The translations under genes were made by a program, and so were the position numbers. The notes beneath the pieces are model-generated. The model worked only from the letters and a program-made list of their open reading frames with translations. It did not search any database and had not been told where the DNA came from. DNA of 64,000 nucleotides from Brotaphodocola sp003480315 (GTDB lineage Bacteria; Bacillota; Clostridia; Lachnospirales; Lachnospiraceae). Location: the NCBI RefSeq assembly GCF_964246085.1, contig NZ_CAXTPD010000003.1, one strand, 5' to 3'. Positions 1 to 7,948 of the stretch are shown piece after piece; positions within the stretch are counted from its first letter, which is position 1; each line of letters begins with the position of its first letter.

Positions 1-151
1 CAGCTGTAAAGCGGATCAAATGGTCTTTGTACCGCCTGTTTGACCTGGCCTCAGCTGGCACGCTCTGGTCTGCGGTTTTTACACTGACGATACAAAACTT
101 ATTGGCAGGATTATAAAAAATCGTCCCGTCGTAGGTACCAATACAATTCAT
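1..151 (-). CDS. RecD-like ATP-dependent DNA helicase, N-terminal 50 residues only
   Basis: The reading frame starts with ATG at 151 on the minus strand, behind a GAGGTG ribosome binding site, and runs off the window edge. The visible residues begin MNCIGTYDGTIFYNPANKF and continue with a beta-rich segment. This resembles the N-terminal OB-like domain of RecD2-type helicases carried by Firmicute phages and ICEs. No helicase motif is inside the window, so the assignment rests on the N-terminus and on the neighbour: it lies 14 bases downstream of the YqaJ recombinase gene, as expected for a recombination module. Any other small OB-fold protein remains possible. Confidence 0.5.
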   Translation of the reverse strand, partial: MNCIGTYDGTIFYNPANKFCIVSVKTADQSVPAEARSNRRYKDHLIRFTA

Positions 152-165
152 CCTTTTTCACCTCA

Positions 166-1233
166 CTAAGCGGCCTCCATAATCGAGGCTCTAACACTGA
201 ACCGTCTGGATTCGGATACTGTAACAAACTGTTCGTAAATATCCGGATGCTCCAGTTTCAACCGAAGCAGGTTATCCTTGTCGATGATGGACTTGCGAAC
301 AGGGGTATAGGTAACCGTATAGTTCACTCCCTCCTGCTCACAGACTGCAGTACAGCTGGTACCCATTTCCGCAATCAACAGCGCCTTCAGACGCTGAATA
401 TCCTTGTCGATTTCTTTGGAGTACACCTCTGCATTTTTCTTTTCATCCAGAAGCCGCAAATACTGCATGAGTTTTGCAGTCATATCCAGGTCGAGTGCAA
501 CGGCCGGGGCATTTTTATCTGCCGGGCCAAAGTGTTTGCGTGCGCTCTCAATAATCAAGGCCCCACTTTCTGTATAGGGCGGCGGCACATGGCGCTGCAC
601 ATGGTTTTCCCAGAAATACTGCTCCAAAAAGACCATCTCAGCCTCATACTCGAAATCACGCTTGACCTCCCGGATAATAACTTCCTCCTCGTTGTTACCA
701 TACAGGCAGCAAAAGAAACATCGGTCAAGATCCGTTACTGCCATATAATGACGCCCCTGAGATTCATAGTAGACTGGAACAGTCTCCTTCCCATTCATCC
801 ACCAGTTATCTCTGGCATTATAGTTTGTGGTCTTGATCTCAAGGATCGCTGTGGTGCCATCCGGCAGTTCCACAAAGTAGTCCACATCAGCCAGCATCCA
901 AGGATACTGTGGGTGCTGGAACATCTTTTTGATTTGGTAGACCCGATATCCGGTTTTCCGCTCGAATATCTTTGCTACCAGAGGCTCCAGCAAATGCCCC
1001 ATTTCCATGGCAACCCAGTTGCCCTCATCATCTTCCACTGACGCTATGTTCAGTTTGTCGTAGTACAGATCCCTGGCTGTCCGGAATGGAGAAGTGCCAA
1101 AGATCGCCGATACATCGCTGCCGCCGATTCCACGGCGCCGGTAATCCAGCCAGTCTTCTTCTGAAATATCTGCCGTTTCTACCAGCACCAGCGGTTCATG
1201 CCGCTTTCGTTCAGCACTATTGCTGCCGGACAT
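166..1233 (-). CDS. YqaJ-type viral recombinase / lambda-exonuclease-like nuclease
   Basis: This 355-residue protein carries the YqaJ hallmark near its N-terminus (WLDYRRRGIGGSDVSAIFG), then ADVDYF and, about 15 residues on, the Asp-Glu-Lys-type nuclease core ILEIKTT. That places it in the lambda-Exo/RecB-like nuclease fold used for single-strand annealing recombination. I start it at the ATG at 1233 (MSGSNSAERKR) rather than the upstream in-frame ATG because a GGGGG-rich ribosome site precedes it. The C-terminal third is helical. It is probably co-transcribed with the RecD-like gene from the promoter at 1715-1743. It belongs to the element at the left edge, not to the ICE on the right. Confidence 0.85.
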   Translation of the reverse strand: MSGSNSAERKRHEPLVLVETADISEEDWLDYRRRGIGGSDVSAIFGTSPFRTARDLYYDKLNIASVEDDEGNWVAMEMGHLLEPLVAKIFERKTGYRVYQIKKMFQHPQYPWMLADVDYFVELPDGTTAILEIKTTNYNARDNWWMNGKETVPVYYESQGRHYMAVTDLDRCFFCCLYGNNEEEVIIREVKRDFEYEAEMVFLEQYFWENHVQRHVPPPYTESGALIIESARKHFGPADKNAPAVALDLDMTAKLMQYLRLLDEKKNAEVYSKEIDKDIQRLKALLIAEMGTSCTAVCEQEGVNYTVTYTPVRKSIIDKDNLLRLKLEHPDIYEQFVTVSESRRFSVRASIMEAA

Positions 1234-1234
1234 A

Positions 1235-1405
1235 TCAAATCCCCCTTCGTGATCTTCGGGGCAAAATAACTGCCCTCGCCATTGGTGCAACATTTCGGGG
1301 CCGGAGCGAAGATACTGCCTGTCTCTTCATCTTCCAGTCCGTGGAATGTGCCGGCTTGACCCGCCGACCATTCTGCTTTCTTTTCTGCTTCACATTCATG
1401 TACAT
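1235..1405 (-). CDS. Small basic ORF upstream of yqaJ, unrecognised
   Basis: A 56-codon frame begins at an ATG preceded by AAAGGCAGG and ends one base before the yqaJ start, so translational coupling is possible. The product is strongly basic (KQKRKQNGRR near the N-terminus, RRSRRG near the C-terminus) and matches no family I know. An alternative open frame on the same strand crosses the same stretch without a good start codon, so coding is not secure. Confidence 0.3.
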   Translation of the reverse strand: MYMNVKQKRKQNGRRVKPAHSTDWKMKRQAVSSLRPRNVAPMARAVILPRRSRRGI

Positions 1406-1460
1406 GACCTGCCTTTCTCAGTTTTGATTTATCCTTAAAGCCCTTTCAGGCTTACAGGCA

Positions 1461-1706
1461 ATAAAAAAGCGAGAATGACAGACGGCATAAAGCCTGGCGC
1501 CCATAGTTGCCTATGAACCGATGTCATTCTCGCAATGGTGGGTAAATCCCATAAAATAAAAAAAGCCAGCAATATACCGGCCTGAAAAGGCGCAGTGATA
1601 CTACTGACACAAGTACAAAATTAACAGCGTGTGCAATGCAGTCATTACTCCGCAACACAAGCCCTAAAGCCTGTGTACCCTGACGGGCAACGCACAAAAA
1701 TCAATT
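1461..1706 (-). ncRNA. Putative leader RNA or small RNA ending in an intrinsic terminator
   Basis: A strong minus-strand promoter at 1715-1743 would start a transcript near 1706. It runs about 170 bases without a convincing gene and then meets a perfect 12-bp stem (arms 1522-1533 and 1469-1480) followed by a T run at 1463-1468. The 41-base loop contains a further small hairpin (CATAG...CTATG). This is the layout of either a short stable RNA or an attenuator controlling the recombination genes downstream. I cannot assign it to a known RNA family. Confidence 0.45.
1463..1533 (-). terminator. Perfect 12-bp stem plus T run in front of the yqaJ region
   Basis: Arms GCGAGAATGACA and TGTCATTCTCGC pair perfectly across a 41-base loop. 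Read on the minus strand the stem is followed by TTTTTTATT, the form of an intrinsic terminator. It lies between the 1715-1743 promoter and the recombination genes, so it would act as an attenuator for them. Confidence 0.65.
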
Positions 1707-1714
1707 ACATTGCA

Positions 1715-1743
1715 ATTCTAACACAATATATAGTGCTTGTCAA
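1715..1743 (-). promoter_or_regulatory. Sigma-A promoter driving leftward transcription
   Basis: The minus strand reads TTGACA (1743-1738), a 17-base spacer and TAGAAT (1720-1715). The match to the consensus is near perfect and it faces the leader RNA and the yqaJ/helicase genes. Confidence 0.7.
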
Positions 1744-1753
1744 TTCAAATATT

Positions 1754-2030
1754 CTATATATTGATTTTTGGATTTTCTTTAAATTTTCTTTCCTCTTTGC
1801 AGAAGTTCTTTCTTCCCTGCCTATTTATAGGATGTATCGGATCATTTGGTAATACCGGATGATCCCTACACTCTTTTAGTACCTTGACAAGTTCATAACC
1901 TCTATGGGGAGTTATACAGGAATTCTGGACAGTGTGCGATGACCACAGAAGCGCGCCCATAATCGAAGTGCTGCACAGCAGCAGCCTGAAATACACGGCA
2001 GAACCGTTCTGGCGTAGGAAATGGCCCCAT
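1754..2030 (-). other. Overlapping short ORFs, possibly a decayed gene
   Basis: Two minus-strand frames overlap here. One of 42 codons starts at 2030 behind an AGGAGGT-like sequence and stops at 1902. The second, in another frame, runs on to 1754 with a charged C-terminal sequence (RKNFCKEERKFKENPK). Together they look like a frameshifted small gene. Neither half is recognised. The remainder of 1406-2148 shows only the leader RNA and promoter described separately. Confidence 0.2.
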
Positions 2031-2148
2031 TAGAGTTCTTTTGTTATTTCAATACCTCCTGACCTCAAGACCGTTTTCATTGTTTTTGTTGAAAACCTTC
2101 TTCTACAAATCGTAAGGGATCATTGTAATCGAAAAAAGGAGGACGATT

Positions 2149-2349
2149 ATGGAGAAAAGAAAACCGAATGACCTACCGCCGGAGCAGTGCTTGGCTGTTG
2201 ATACCGATACCCTTTGCAAACTGTTGTGCTGTGGAAGGCACACTGCAGTACAGATTGGGGATCTTGCCAATGCACGCATTACCATGAACACCCGTGTCCT
2301 ATGGAGTGTCCAGCGTATCAAAGAATATCTTTATGATATTTCCGGCTAA
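2149..2349 (+). CDS. xis: Excisionase-like DNA-binding protein
   Basis: This 66-residue protein lies directly upstream of a Tn916-type integrase gene, follows a GGAGGACGATT ribosome site, and has the size and winged-helix-like pattern of Tn916 Xis (DTLCKLLCCGRHTAVQIGDL, then a C-terminal IKEYLY helix). Xis proteins bend DNA at the element ends and steer the integrase towards excision. The pair xis-int at the end of an element is the standard Tn916 arrangement. The gap to int is 52 bases. Confidence 0.75.
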   Translation: MEKRKPNDLPPEQCLAVDTDTLCKLLCCGRHTAVQIGDLANARITMNTRVLWSVQRIKEYLYDISG

Positions 2350-2401
2350 ATAACCATGCCAGTAAGGCGCACTACACTTTTATAATCAGGAGGTACCAGT
2401 A

Positions 2402-3634
2402 ATGGCAAAAGTGAGAAAAGACAACAAAGGACGAAATCTTCGGCCTGGAGAAACACAACGGGCAGATGGCAGCTATATGTATGTCTACAAATTAGGCACT
2501 AAAAAGAAATATCTTTACGACTCCGATCTCGCAAGTCTTCGTGTCAAAGAAAAGCAGATCAACAAAGATAAGGATGATGGCATCCGTACTCAGGAAGCCA
2601 TGAAGCTTACCCTGAATGATATGTTCAAGGTCTACATGAATAACAACATCAAACTGAAGCCCTCTACCAGAGCAAATTATCTTTACCTGTGGGACTTCTA
2701 TGTGAAAGAAGAGCCTTTCGCTAACATGCCTCTGCCACAAATCCACAGAAGTGATATTCTCGCGTTTTATACCAAACTGCTGAAACACGGCTTTGCTATC
2801 AACTCACTGGAGAGCATCAACACCATTGTTCACCCTACGCTTGAAATGGCCGTGGACGACGATTACATCCGCAAAAATCCCAGCAAGGGCATTTACCGCA
2901 AGCTCAAGACGGATGGCAGCGCTCCAAAGCCTAAACGGCGGATCGCACTCACTAAAACGCAACAGCAGAATTTCCTGCGTTTTATTGCCAAGTCCCCTAC
3001 ATACAGCCATTGGCTCCCCATCATGACTGTGCTCCTTGGAACAGGAATGCGTGTAGCAGAATGTACCGGCATTACCAAAAGCGATATTAACTTGAGCGAA
3101 AACACAATCTCGGTCAACCACAACTTAATCTACCGGGTCATTGACGGAAAAGCCGGATTTCACATTACCACTCCCAAAACTGAGAGCGGTACACGAATTA
3201 TCCCTATCCTCTATCCAGAGGTGGCCGAGCAGCTTCGCCTCCAGATTGAAACCATCGACGCATTGTATCCAGACGATCAACTGGTGTTAGGAGGAGTTCA
3301 CGGTTTTGTTTTCCGCAACCGAACCGGCTCATTCATGAGCGCCCACAATATCAATCGGGCGATTGAGAGAATCAGCGTAACTTACAACATGGAGGAAATG
3401 GATCAGGCTGAACTGGAAGACCGTGAACCGGATCTGCTCCCTCATTTTAGTGTTCACAACTTGCGGCACACCTTCTGTACCCGGCTCTGCGAAAGCACCA
3501 ACGATGTTAAATTCATTCAGCAAGTCATGGGGCATGCCGATTTCTCTACTACAATGGACATCTACACCCATATCACACAAGAGAATATGCAGGAGAAGGC
3601 AAAAAACATTAGTGTGAACATGAAGCTGATGTAA
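2402..3634 (+). CDS. int: Tyrosine integrase of the left element (Tn916 family)
   Basis: The 410-residue protein has the three-part Tn916 Int layout: an N-terminal arm-binding domain (KDNKGRNLRPGETQRADGSY), a SAM-like core-binding domain, and a C-terminal catalytic domain. Catalytic residues are visible: the Arg in TGMRVAECTG, HNLRHTFCTR (His-x-x-Arg) and the His/Tyr pair in MGHADFSTTMDIYTHI. It integrates and excises the element whose body lies to the left of this window. Its stop codon is followed by a terminator and then, within 130 bases, by the 3' end of metG, so the attachment site should lie at about 3680-3760. It is the same length as the second integrase at 4434-5666 and clearly related to it. 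Confidence 0.93.
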   Translation: MAKVRKDNKGRNLRPGETQRADGSYMYVYKLGTKKKYLYDSDLASLRVKEKQINKDKDDGIRTQEAMKLTLNDMFKVYMNNNIKLKPSTRANYLYLWDFYVKEEPFANMPLPQIHRSDILAFYTKLLKHGFAINSLESINTIVHPTLEMAVDDDYIRKNPSKGIYRKLKTDGSAPKPKRRIALTKTQQQNFLRFIAKSPTYSHWLPIMTVLLGTGMRVAECTGITKSDINLSENTISVNHNLIYRVIDGKAGFHITTPKTESGTRIIPILYPEVAEQLRLQIETIDALYPDDQLVLGGVHGFVFRNRTGSFMSAHNINRAIERISVTYNMEEMDQAELEDREPDLLPHFSVHNLRHTFCTRLCESTNDVKFIQQVMGHADFSTTMDIYTHITQENMQEKAKNISVNMKLM

Positions 3635-3638
3635 AAAG

Positions 3639-3675
3639 AAAGGCGAATCTGCATTTTATAAGCAGATCCGCCTTT
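3639..3675 (+). terminator. Intrinsic terminator after int
   Basis: A 14-bp stem with one mismatch (AAAGGCGAATCTGC / GCAGATCCGCCTTT) follows the integrase stop. It would end transcription before the attachment region. Confidence 0.6.
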
Positions 3676-3762
3676 CATATTGCTTCATCCGGTTTCGTAG
3701 GGTCTCGCGCAAAAGTTGTAGAAAAGTTGTAGTAACGCGATTTTTTGTAGTAAATGACCTCT

Positions 3763-4260
3763 TTAGTACAGCTTTGCTCCTGCCGGAATACTGTCATCCA
3801 GCATCAAAAGATTTAAGCCTTCCCGTCCGTCATACTCGTACACTGCAGAAATCAGCATACCCTCGGAATCAATACCCATCATCTTTCTCGGCGGCAGGTT
3901 TGTGATTGCCACACAGGTCTTACCAACCAGCTCTTCCGGCTCGTAATACTCGTGAATACCGCTTAAAATGGTGCGTTTCCGGTCTGTTCCGTCATTCAGT
4001 GTGAATTTCAAGAGCTTCTTGGACTTCGGCACTGCCTCACAGGCTTCGATCTTAACCACTCTGAAATCAGACTTGCTGAATGTCTCAAAGTCTACATCAT
4101 CTGCAAACAAAGGCTCGATTTTCACCTTGGAAAGATCAATCTGTACGCTTGGCGCGGACACAGTTGCATCCTCTGCAGAACCATTTACCGCTGCTTTTTC
4201 GGCTTTGTTTTCAGCCCGCTTTGGTTCCAGGGTCTTCATTGTCGGGAATATAACCGAAGC
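3763..4260 (-). pseudogene. metG: metG 3' fragment: C-terminal tRNA-binding domain of methionyl-tRNA synthetase
   Basis: The reading frame encodes the EMAP/Arc1p-like OB domain that ends many bacterial MetG proteins: SKSDFRVVKIEACEAVPKSKKLLK, then LSGIHEYYEPEELVGK and a glycine-rich turn before the terminal KLY. The catalytic synthetase domain is missing. Upstream of about 4260 the frame becomes unrelated and enters the end of the right-hand ICE, so the gene was cut by that insertion. An internal ATG at 4239 could still allow a free-standing 158-residue tRNA-binding protein. The stop is only about 130 bases from the integrase of the left element, so this piece is sandwiched between two elements. 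The exact breakpoint is inferred. Confidence 0.7.
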
Positions 4261-4433
4261 TAATCCACCACAGTCCAAATAAGTTGATAAACGCTTTTTT
4301 ACACGATTTTCATTATATATCGCCAGTCCATATTTGTCCACCAAAATCCAACAAACTAATGTCATTTTGATGTATTCTGACTTTTTTGATGTCAGGTTTG
4401 TCTTGGAAATCGTCCCCTTGCAAGGACTTCTTC

Positions 4434-5666
4434 CTAAAATATATCACTATTATTTTCCAGAGCTTTAATTGCTTCCTTTTTCTTCACATCTGTTGCTTCC
4501 GCATAAATATCCATCGTTGTTTCAATATTTGCATGACCCATAATACTTTGAATCACTTTCAGATTTCTTTCATTTTCACAAAATCTGGTGCAAAATGTGT
4601 GTCGGATATGATGACACGAAAAATGAGGAATCAATACCGGGCGTCTGCTCTCCCGTTTTGCCTTAATAATTTCTTCGGCATTGTAGGCTTCGTAAATTCT
4701 TTTGATTGCACTGTTGATTACGCTGGGTTTATGGATAATTCCGTCTTTATTGCAAAAGATAAACCCACTCATACCATCAACCACTTGCACATTAAAACCG
4801 GTTTCTTTCTGTGCTTCGTATTCATCCTTAAATGCCTGTTCTACAGCCTGCATCATCGGAATAGTACGAATCCCGGCTTCTGTCTTTGGCGAAGAAATAT
4901 GAAATTCACTCTTTCCATTCTCCATTACTCGATAGATAGCCGCATGGTTTATACTAATGGTTTTATTCTCATAATCCAAATCTTCCCAACGCAGCCCTAT
5001 CATTTCTCCTATGCGACATCCCGTTCCAAAAAGTGCTGTAAACAGTGGCAACCAATGGCAATACACAGGACTGTTCGATACATAATTCAAAAATGCTCTC
5101 TGCTGTTCCAATGTAAGTGCGTGTCTTATGCCCTTATTCTTTCCATTCGCCTTTTTGATTTCTGCCATTACACCGCTTGCCGGATTATTGCGTATCACAT
5201 TGTCCCTAACTGCCATCTGAAAGGTTGGGTGCAGAATCGTATGAATATTATCCAATGTATTCGCCTGTAACCCCAATATGTTCATCAACGAACAATAAAA
5301 GAATTTCACATCAGAATACTTTATATCATTGATGATTCTTTTTCCAAAAGTATCTCTGACAAAACGGTTATACATATACTTATAATTTACCCGTGTGTGT
5401 TCTTTCAAATCATACTTCGTTGAAATATACCTGTCAAATGCATAGTTCAAAGTTGTCTTTCCACTGCAATAGCTTTCAAGACCGTCCAACTGATTGCGAA
5501 CAAGTTCTTTTTCCTTTTCCCTTAACTCCAACAGGTCATTTGAATAAACGACCCGCCTTTTACCTGTCGAATCGGTGTACTGGTAGATATACCTTCCGTC
5601 GTTTTTCCTCTGACTTTCGCCTTTCCTTAATACTCTGCCTTTTGAATCTTTTCTCGACATTGACAT
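4434..5666 (-). CDS. int: Tyrosine integrase of the right-hand ICE (Tn916/Tn1549 family)
   Basis: I start this 410-residue protein at 5666 (MSMSRKDSKGRVLRKGESQ), after a GGAAGGTGG ribosome site, rather than at the longer open frame start. The N-terminal part is an arm-binding domain. The catalytic domain shows GTGCRIGEMIGLRWEDL (Arg), HHIRHTFCTRFC (His-x-x-Arg) and MGHANIETTMDIYAE (His and nucleophilic Tyr). The gene points towards the metG fragment and its stop is about 170 bases from recognisable metG sequence, so the attachment site lies in 4260-4430. It would catalyse excision and integration of the ICE that fills the rest of the window. Confidence 0.93.
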   Translation of the reverse strand: MSMSRKDSKGRVLRKGESQRKNDGRYIYQYTDSTGKRRVVYSNDLLELREKEKELVRNQLDGLESYCSGKTTLNYAFDRYISTKYDLKEHTRVNYKYMYNRFVRDTFGKRIINDIKYSDVKFFYCSLMNILGLQANTLDNIHTILHPTFQMAVRDNVIRNNPASGVMAEIKKANGKNKGIRHALTLEQQRAFLNYVSNSPVYCHWLPLFTALFGTGCRIGEMIGLRWEDLDYENKTISINHAAIYRVMENGKSEFHISSPKTEAGIRTIPMMQAVEQAFKDEYEAQKETGFNVQVVDGMSGFIFCNKDGIIHKPSVINSAIKRIYEAYNAEEIIKAKRESRRPVLIPHFSCHHIRHTFCTRFCENERNLKVIQSIMGHANIETTMDIYAEATDVKKKEAIKALENNSDIF

Positions 5667-5712
5667 TATGTACCACCTTCCTCTCAATATAAGAAAGAGG
5701 TCACAAATGCCA

Positions 5713-5895
5713 TTACTCATTCTCGGTATTATCCTGCTCTTGCAGCTTTCTAAATCCTTGAACAAGCGTCTGTGTTATGGTCAGATCATGAGAGCTGGCA
5801 TACTCTGTTATATCTGTATGCTCATCTTTTGTAAGACGGATGAATACACCTTCACTTCTCGGATTTTCTAACTTAGGTCTACCCATTCTTGCCAT
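5713..5895 (-). CDS. Small ribbon-helix-helix-like DNA-binding protein
   Basis: This 60-residue protein begins MARMGRPKLENPRSEGVFIRLTKDE. A basic start followed by one beta strand (VFIRLT) and two helices (EHTDITEYASSH, TITQTLVQGFRKL) fits a CopG/Arc-type ribbon-helix-helix repressor. It lies 46 bases upstream of the integrase gene on the same strand, so a role in controlling excision genes is plausible. No operator is visible to me. Confidence 0.6.
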   Translation of the reverse strand: MARMGRPKLENPRSEGVFIRLTKDEHTDITEYASSHDLTITQTLVQGFRKLQEQDNTENE

Positions 5896-6002
5896 CCGTC
5901 AACACCTGCCTTTCATAACCTGACTTCATTTTACTACTTGTATATCAAAAAGTCAAATGCTTTTTGATATACAATAATTCGTTTTCCTCTTTCTTATCAT
6001 GT

Positions 6003-6185
6003 CTACGCCCGAAAAGATTCCAAATACTCCTCAAAAATCTTCACGTTTACCAATGTGATACGGTTAATTTTATAAACAGCACGAGCATCCTGTGCCAATT
6101 TCATAAAGCTGTGTTTACTCATAGAATACCTCTCCGCACCCTCGTCATACCTTATAAAATTTTTTGTGTTCACTTTTGCCTGCAT
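6003..6185 (-). CDS. Excisionase-like small protein (DUF6462-type)
   Basis: The 60-residue product (MQAKVNTKNFIRYDEGAERYSMSKHSFMKLAQDARAVYKIN...) has the pattern of the small helix-turn-helix/winged proteins found just upstream of int in Tn1549-like ICEs. I recall these as DUF6462, in the excisionase position: a Tyr-Ser-Met-Ser helix, a basic turn, then a strand-helix ending in FEEYLESFRA. It probably takes the Xis role for the integrase at 4434-5666. The family name is from memory; the position and size are what I see. Confidence 0.6.
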   Translation of the reverse strand: MQAKVNTKNFIRYDEGAERYSMSKHSFMKLAQDARAVYKINRITLVNVKIFEEYLESFRA

Positions 6186-6427
6186 TCTTCCACCTACCTT
6201 TTCAAAGTGTGTTCTTTTTCTCTTGCTATGGTTATGGCATATCTGCCAATAAAAACATACTTAACAAACAAATATGCTTTTATTGGAAGATATTAAAAAA
6301 TCCGTACAGGTGGCAGCTCATTACACTACCCACATCGGTATCGCACCGTCATCTTATCTGACCGGACTAAGCCGGAAGTATCATTATCAAAAATATGTAT
6401 CAACGCCTCCGTGTAACTGCTACACAT

Positions 6428-6592
6428 TTATGCCGGATATTTCTCGCTCCACACCTTAACTTCAATATCTGCTTTCAATATTCCTTCGTATCCACCTCTG
6501 CCAAAGGCAAAAGCAGGTGTCTTATGGCGTATCCTCAAAGCGGCTCCACATATTCCACACGTCCTGTACGCATTGGTTTATGAAATTGTCAA
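6428..6592 (-). pseudogene. Fragment of a small zinc-ribbon-like protein
   Basis: A minus-strand open frame without a start codon encodes a run that looks coding: a Cys-x2-Cys pair (TCGICGAALRIRH), then AFAFGRGGYEG and an acidic/aromatic C-terminus ending EKYPA. The plus-strand frames in the same stretch look random. It may be the tail of a decayed ICE gene. The rest of 6186-6726 shows nothing I can support. Confidence 0.3.
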
Positions 6593-6726
6593 GGTACAAT
6601 CGCAGACATCGTCTGCATTTTGGATAAAATCAAAGCTGAAATTGTCAGCCTAAAAAGCACATAAGCACACTTCCGTCTGCTATGAACGGTTCTGTAAAAA
6701 TTATGTGCTTTATCAGAATGACAAGA

Positions 6727-7056
6727 TCAAAGTTGTAATTTATCCGGTCCATATTTTCTTAGAACTTGAAATAAAACTTTTTTATGTATGCCCTCCGTCC
6801 AATCATATAATTCATGCAAGGCAGCTACTTCCATAGGTGTCAGCGAATTGGCATAAGGCTTGTAATCCTCTCTTATAAAAATTCCTCCGTTCTCTCCCTG
6901 TTTTGTATAAATCGGATAACCCGGAGTTAAAGCCTGAATATCATACTGTATCGTGCGAATGGAAACGCCAAATTCCTGTGCCAATTCATTCGCTGTTGTA
7001 TGTCGTCTGATAATAAGAATATTGATTATTTCCGTTCTACGATGTACGGTATTCAT
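6727..7056 (-). CDS. DeoR-type winged-helix transcriptional regulator
   Basis: The 109-residue protein opens with a clear helix-turn-helix: RTEIINILIIRRHTTANELAQEFGVSIRTIQYDIQAL, the pattern of the HTH_11/DeoR family. The wing GYPIYTKQGENGGIFI follows. The C-terminal part is short and has no sugar-binding domain, so this is a compact regulator of the ICE type rather than a metabolic DeoR repressor. It is divergent from mobC, with the presumed oriT between them, so it may control the int/xis or mob genes. Confidence 0.75.
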   Translation of the reverse strand: MNTVHRRTEIINILIIRRHTTANELAQEFGVSIRTIQYDIQALTPGYPIYTKQGENGGIFIREDYKPYANSLTPMEVAALHELYDWTEGIHKKVLFQVLRKYGPDKLQL

Positions 7057-7340
7057 GCTTCACCCCCTCTCTTCTGGTTTTCCAATTCTAATTTTAAATG
7101 CAGAATATGCAGTATCTTTGCTTATTCCCCTAAATTTCTCTGTAAATCTTTTATCTCTCTCCAGCCATTGACTTTCCCCTTTCCCATTGATAAAATCATT
7201 ATGGATAGAATCAAAAATCATAAAAAGTCACACAAACTGCTATGGAGTTTTTACGGGCAATCCATGCCCTTATGAACCGTGGCAGTTTTTTATTGCTTCT
7301 GCCCAACTGCAAAGTCGAATTATCAACGCTATCCATAACA

Positions 7341-7492
7341 AGGGCGGTAACGCCCTACTGTGTTGCAAACCGCTCGCCTATACTCACGCAACACGCAAAT
7401 TCCCTACGGGTAATTTGCAGAAGAATAGCAAGCACTGCCTGTGTTCCCTCACAGGCACCATTTCCGCAAGTTTCTACCAAGTGAAAACTTGC
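7341..7492 (+). other. oriT: Candidate origin of transfer (oriT) of the ICE
   Basis: The non-coding stretch upstream of mobC holds four inverted repeats in 150 bases: AGGGCG/CGCCCT (7341-7356), GCAAATT/AATTTGC (7395-7418), GCCTGTG/CACAGGC (7437-7456) and GCAAGTTT/AAACTTGC (7466-7492). A cluster of hairpins immediately in front of a mobC-relaxase pair is the usual form of an oriT. I cannot name the nick site. Confidence 0.5.
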
Positions 7493-7607
7493 AGAAATTG
7501 GCTTGCATGGGGCATATCCCCCTGTCCCCCTAAAAGCAAAAAACAACCGCCGGCTACGGCATATTTGAAAATCTTTTATACAAATAAGGAAAGGACTGAT
7601 ACTGCAA

Positions 7608-7948
7608 TGGCAAACCGAGAAAGACAAAATGAACTTAAAATCTATCTCAGCGATGACGAGCAATACATCTTAGATCAGAAATGGAAAGCCTCCGGCATGA
7701 AGAGCAAATCCGCATTTATTCGGCATCTGATTTTGTATGGCTATGTCTACGATGTAAACTACGAACACCTGCGGGAATACAACACCACGCTCGCCCGTAT
7801 CGGCAATAATCTGAACCAGATTGCCAAGCGGATGAATGCTACTGGCAATGTTTATAAAGCCGATGTAAACGAAGTAAAGGAGCTGATGAAACAGGTATGG
7901 CAATCACAAAAATCCATGCTATCCAGGCAACCGTCCATAAGGCAGTAA
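7608..7948 (+). CDS. mobC: MobC-family relaxosome accessory protein
   Basis: The 113-residue protein starts at 7608 (MANRERQNELKIYLSDDEQ) behind an AAGGA site; the longer open frame upstream is non-coding. It has a ribbon-helix-helix N-terminus (LKIYLSDDEQYILDQKWKASGMKSKSAFIRHLIL) and the conserved MobC tail LARIGNNLNQIAKRMN. MobC proteins bind oriT and help the relaxase to open the strand. Its 3' end overlaps the relaxase gene by 52 bases, which implies coupled translation. Confidence 0.88.

Noticed and set aside
4386..5270. A 294-codon plus-strand open frame
   Set aside because: It is fully antisense to the well-supported integrase at 4434-5666 and its translation has no domain.
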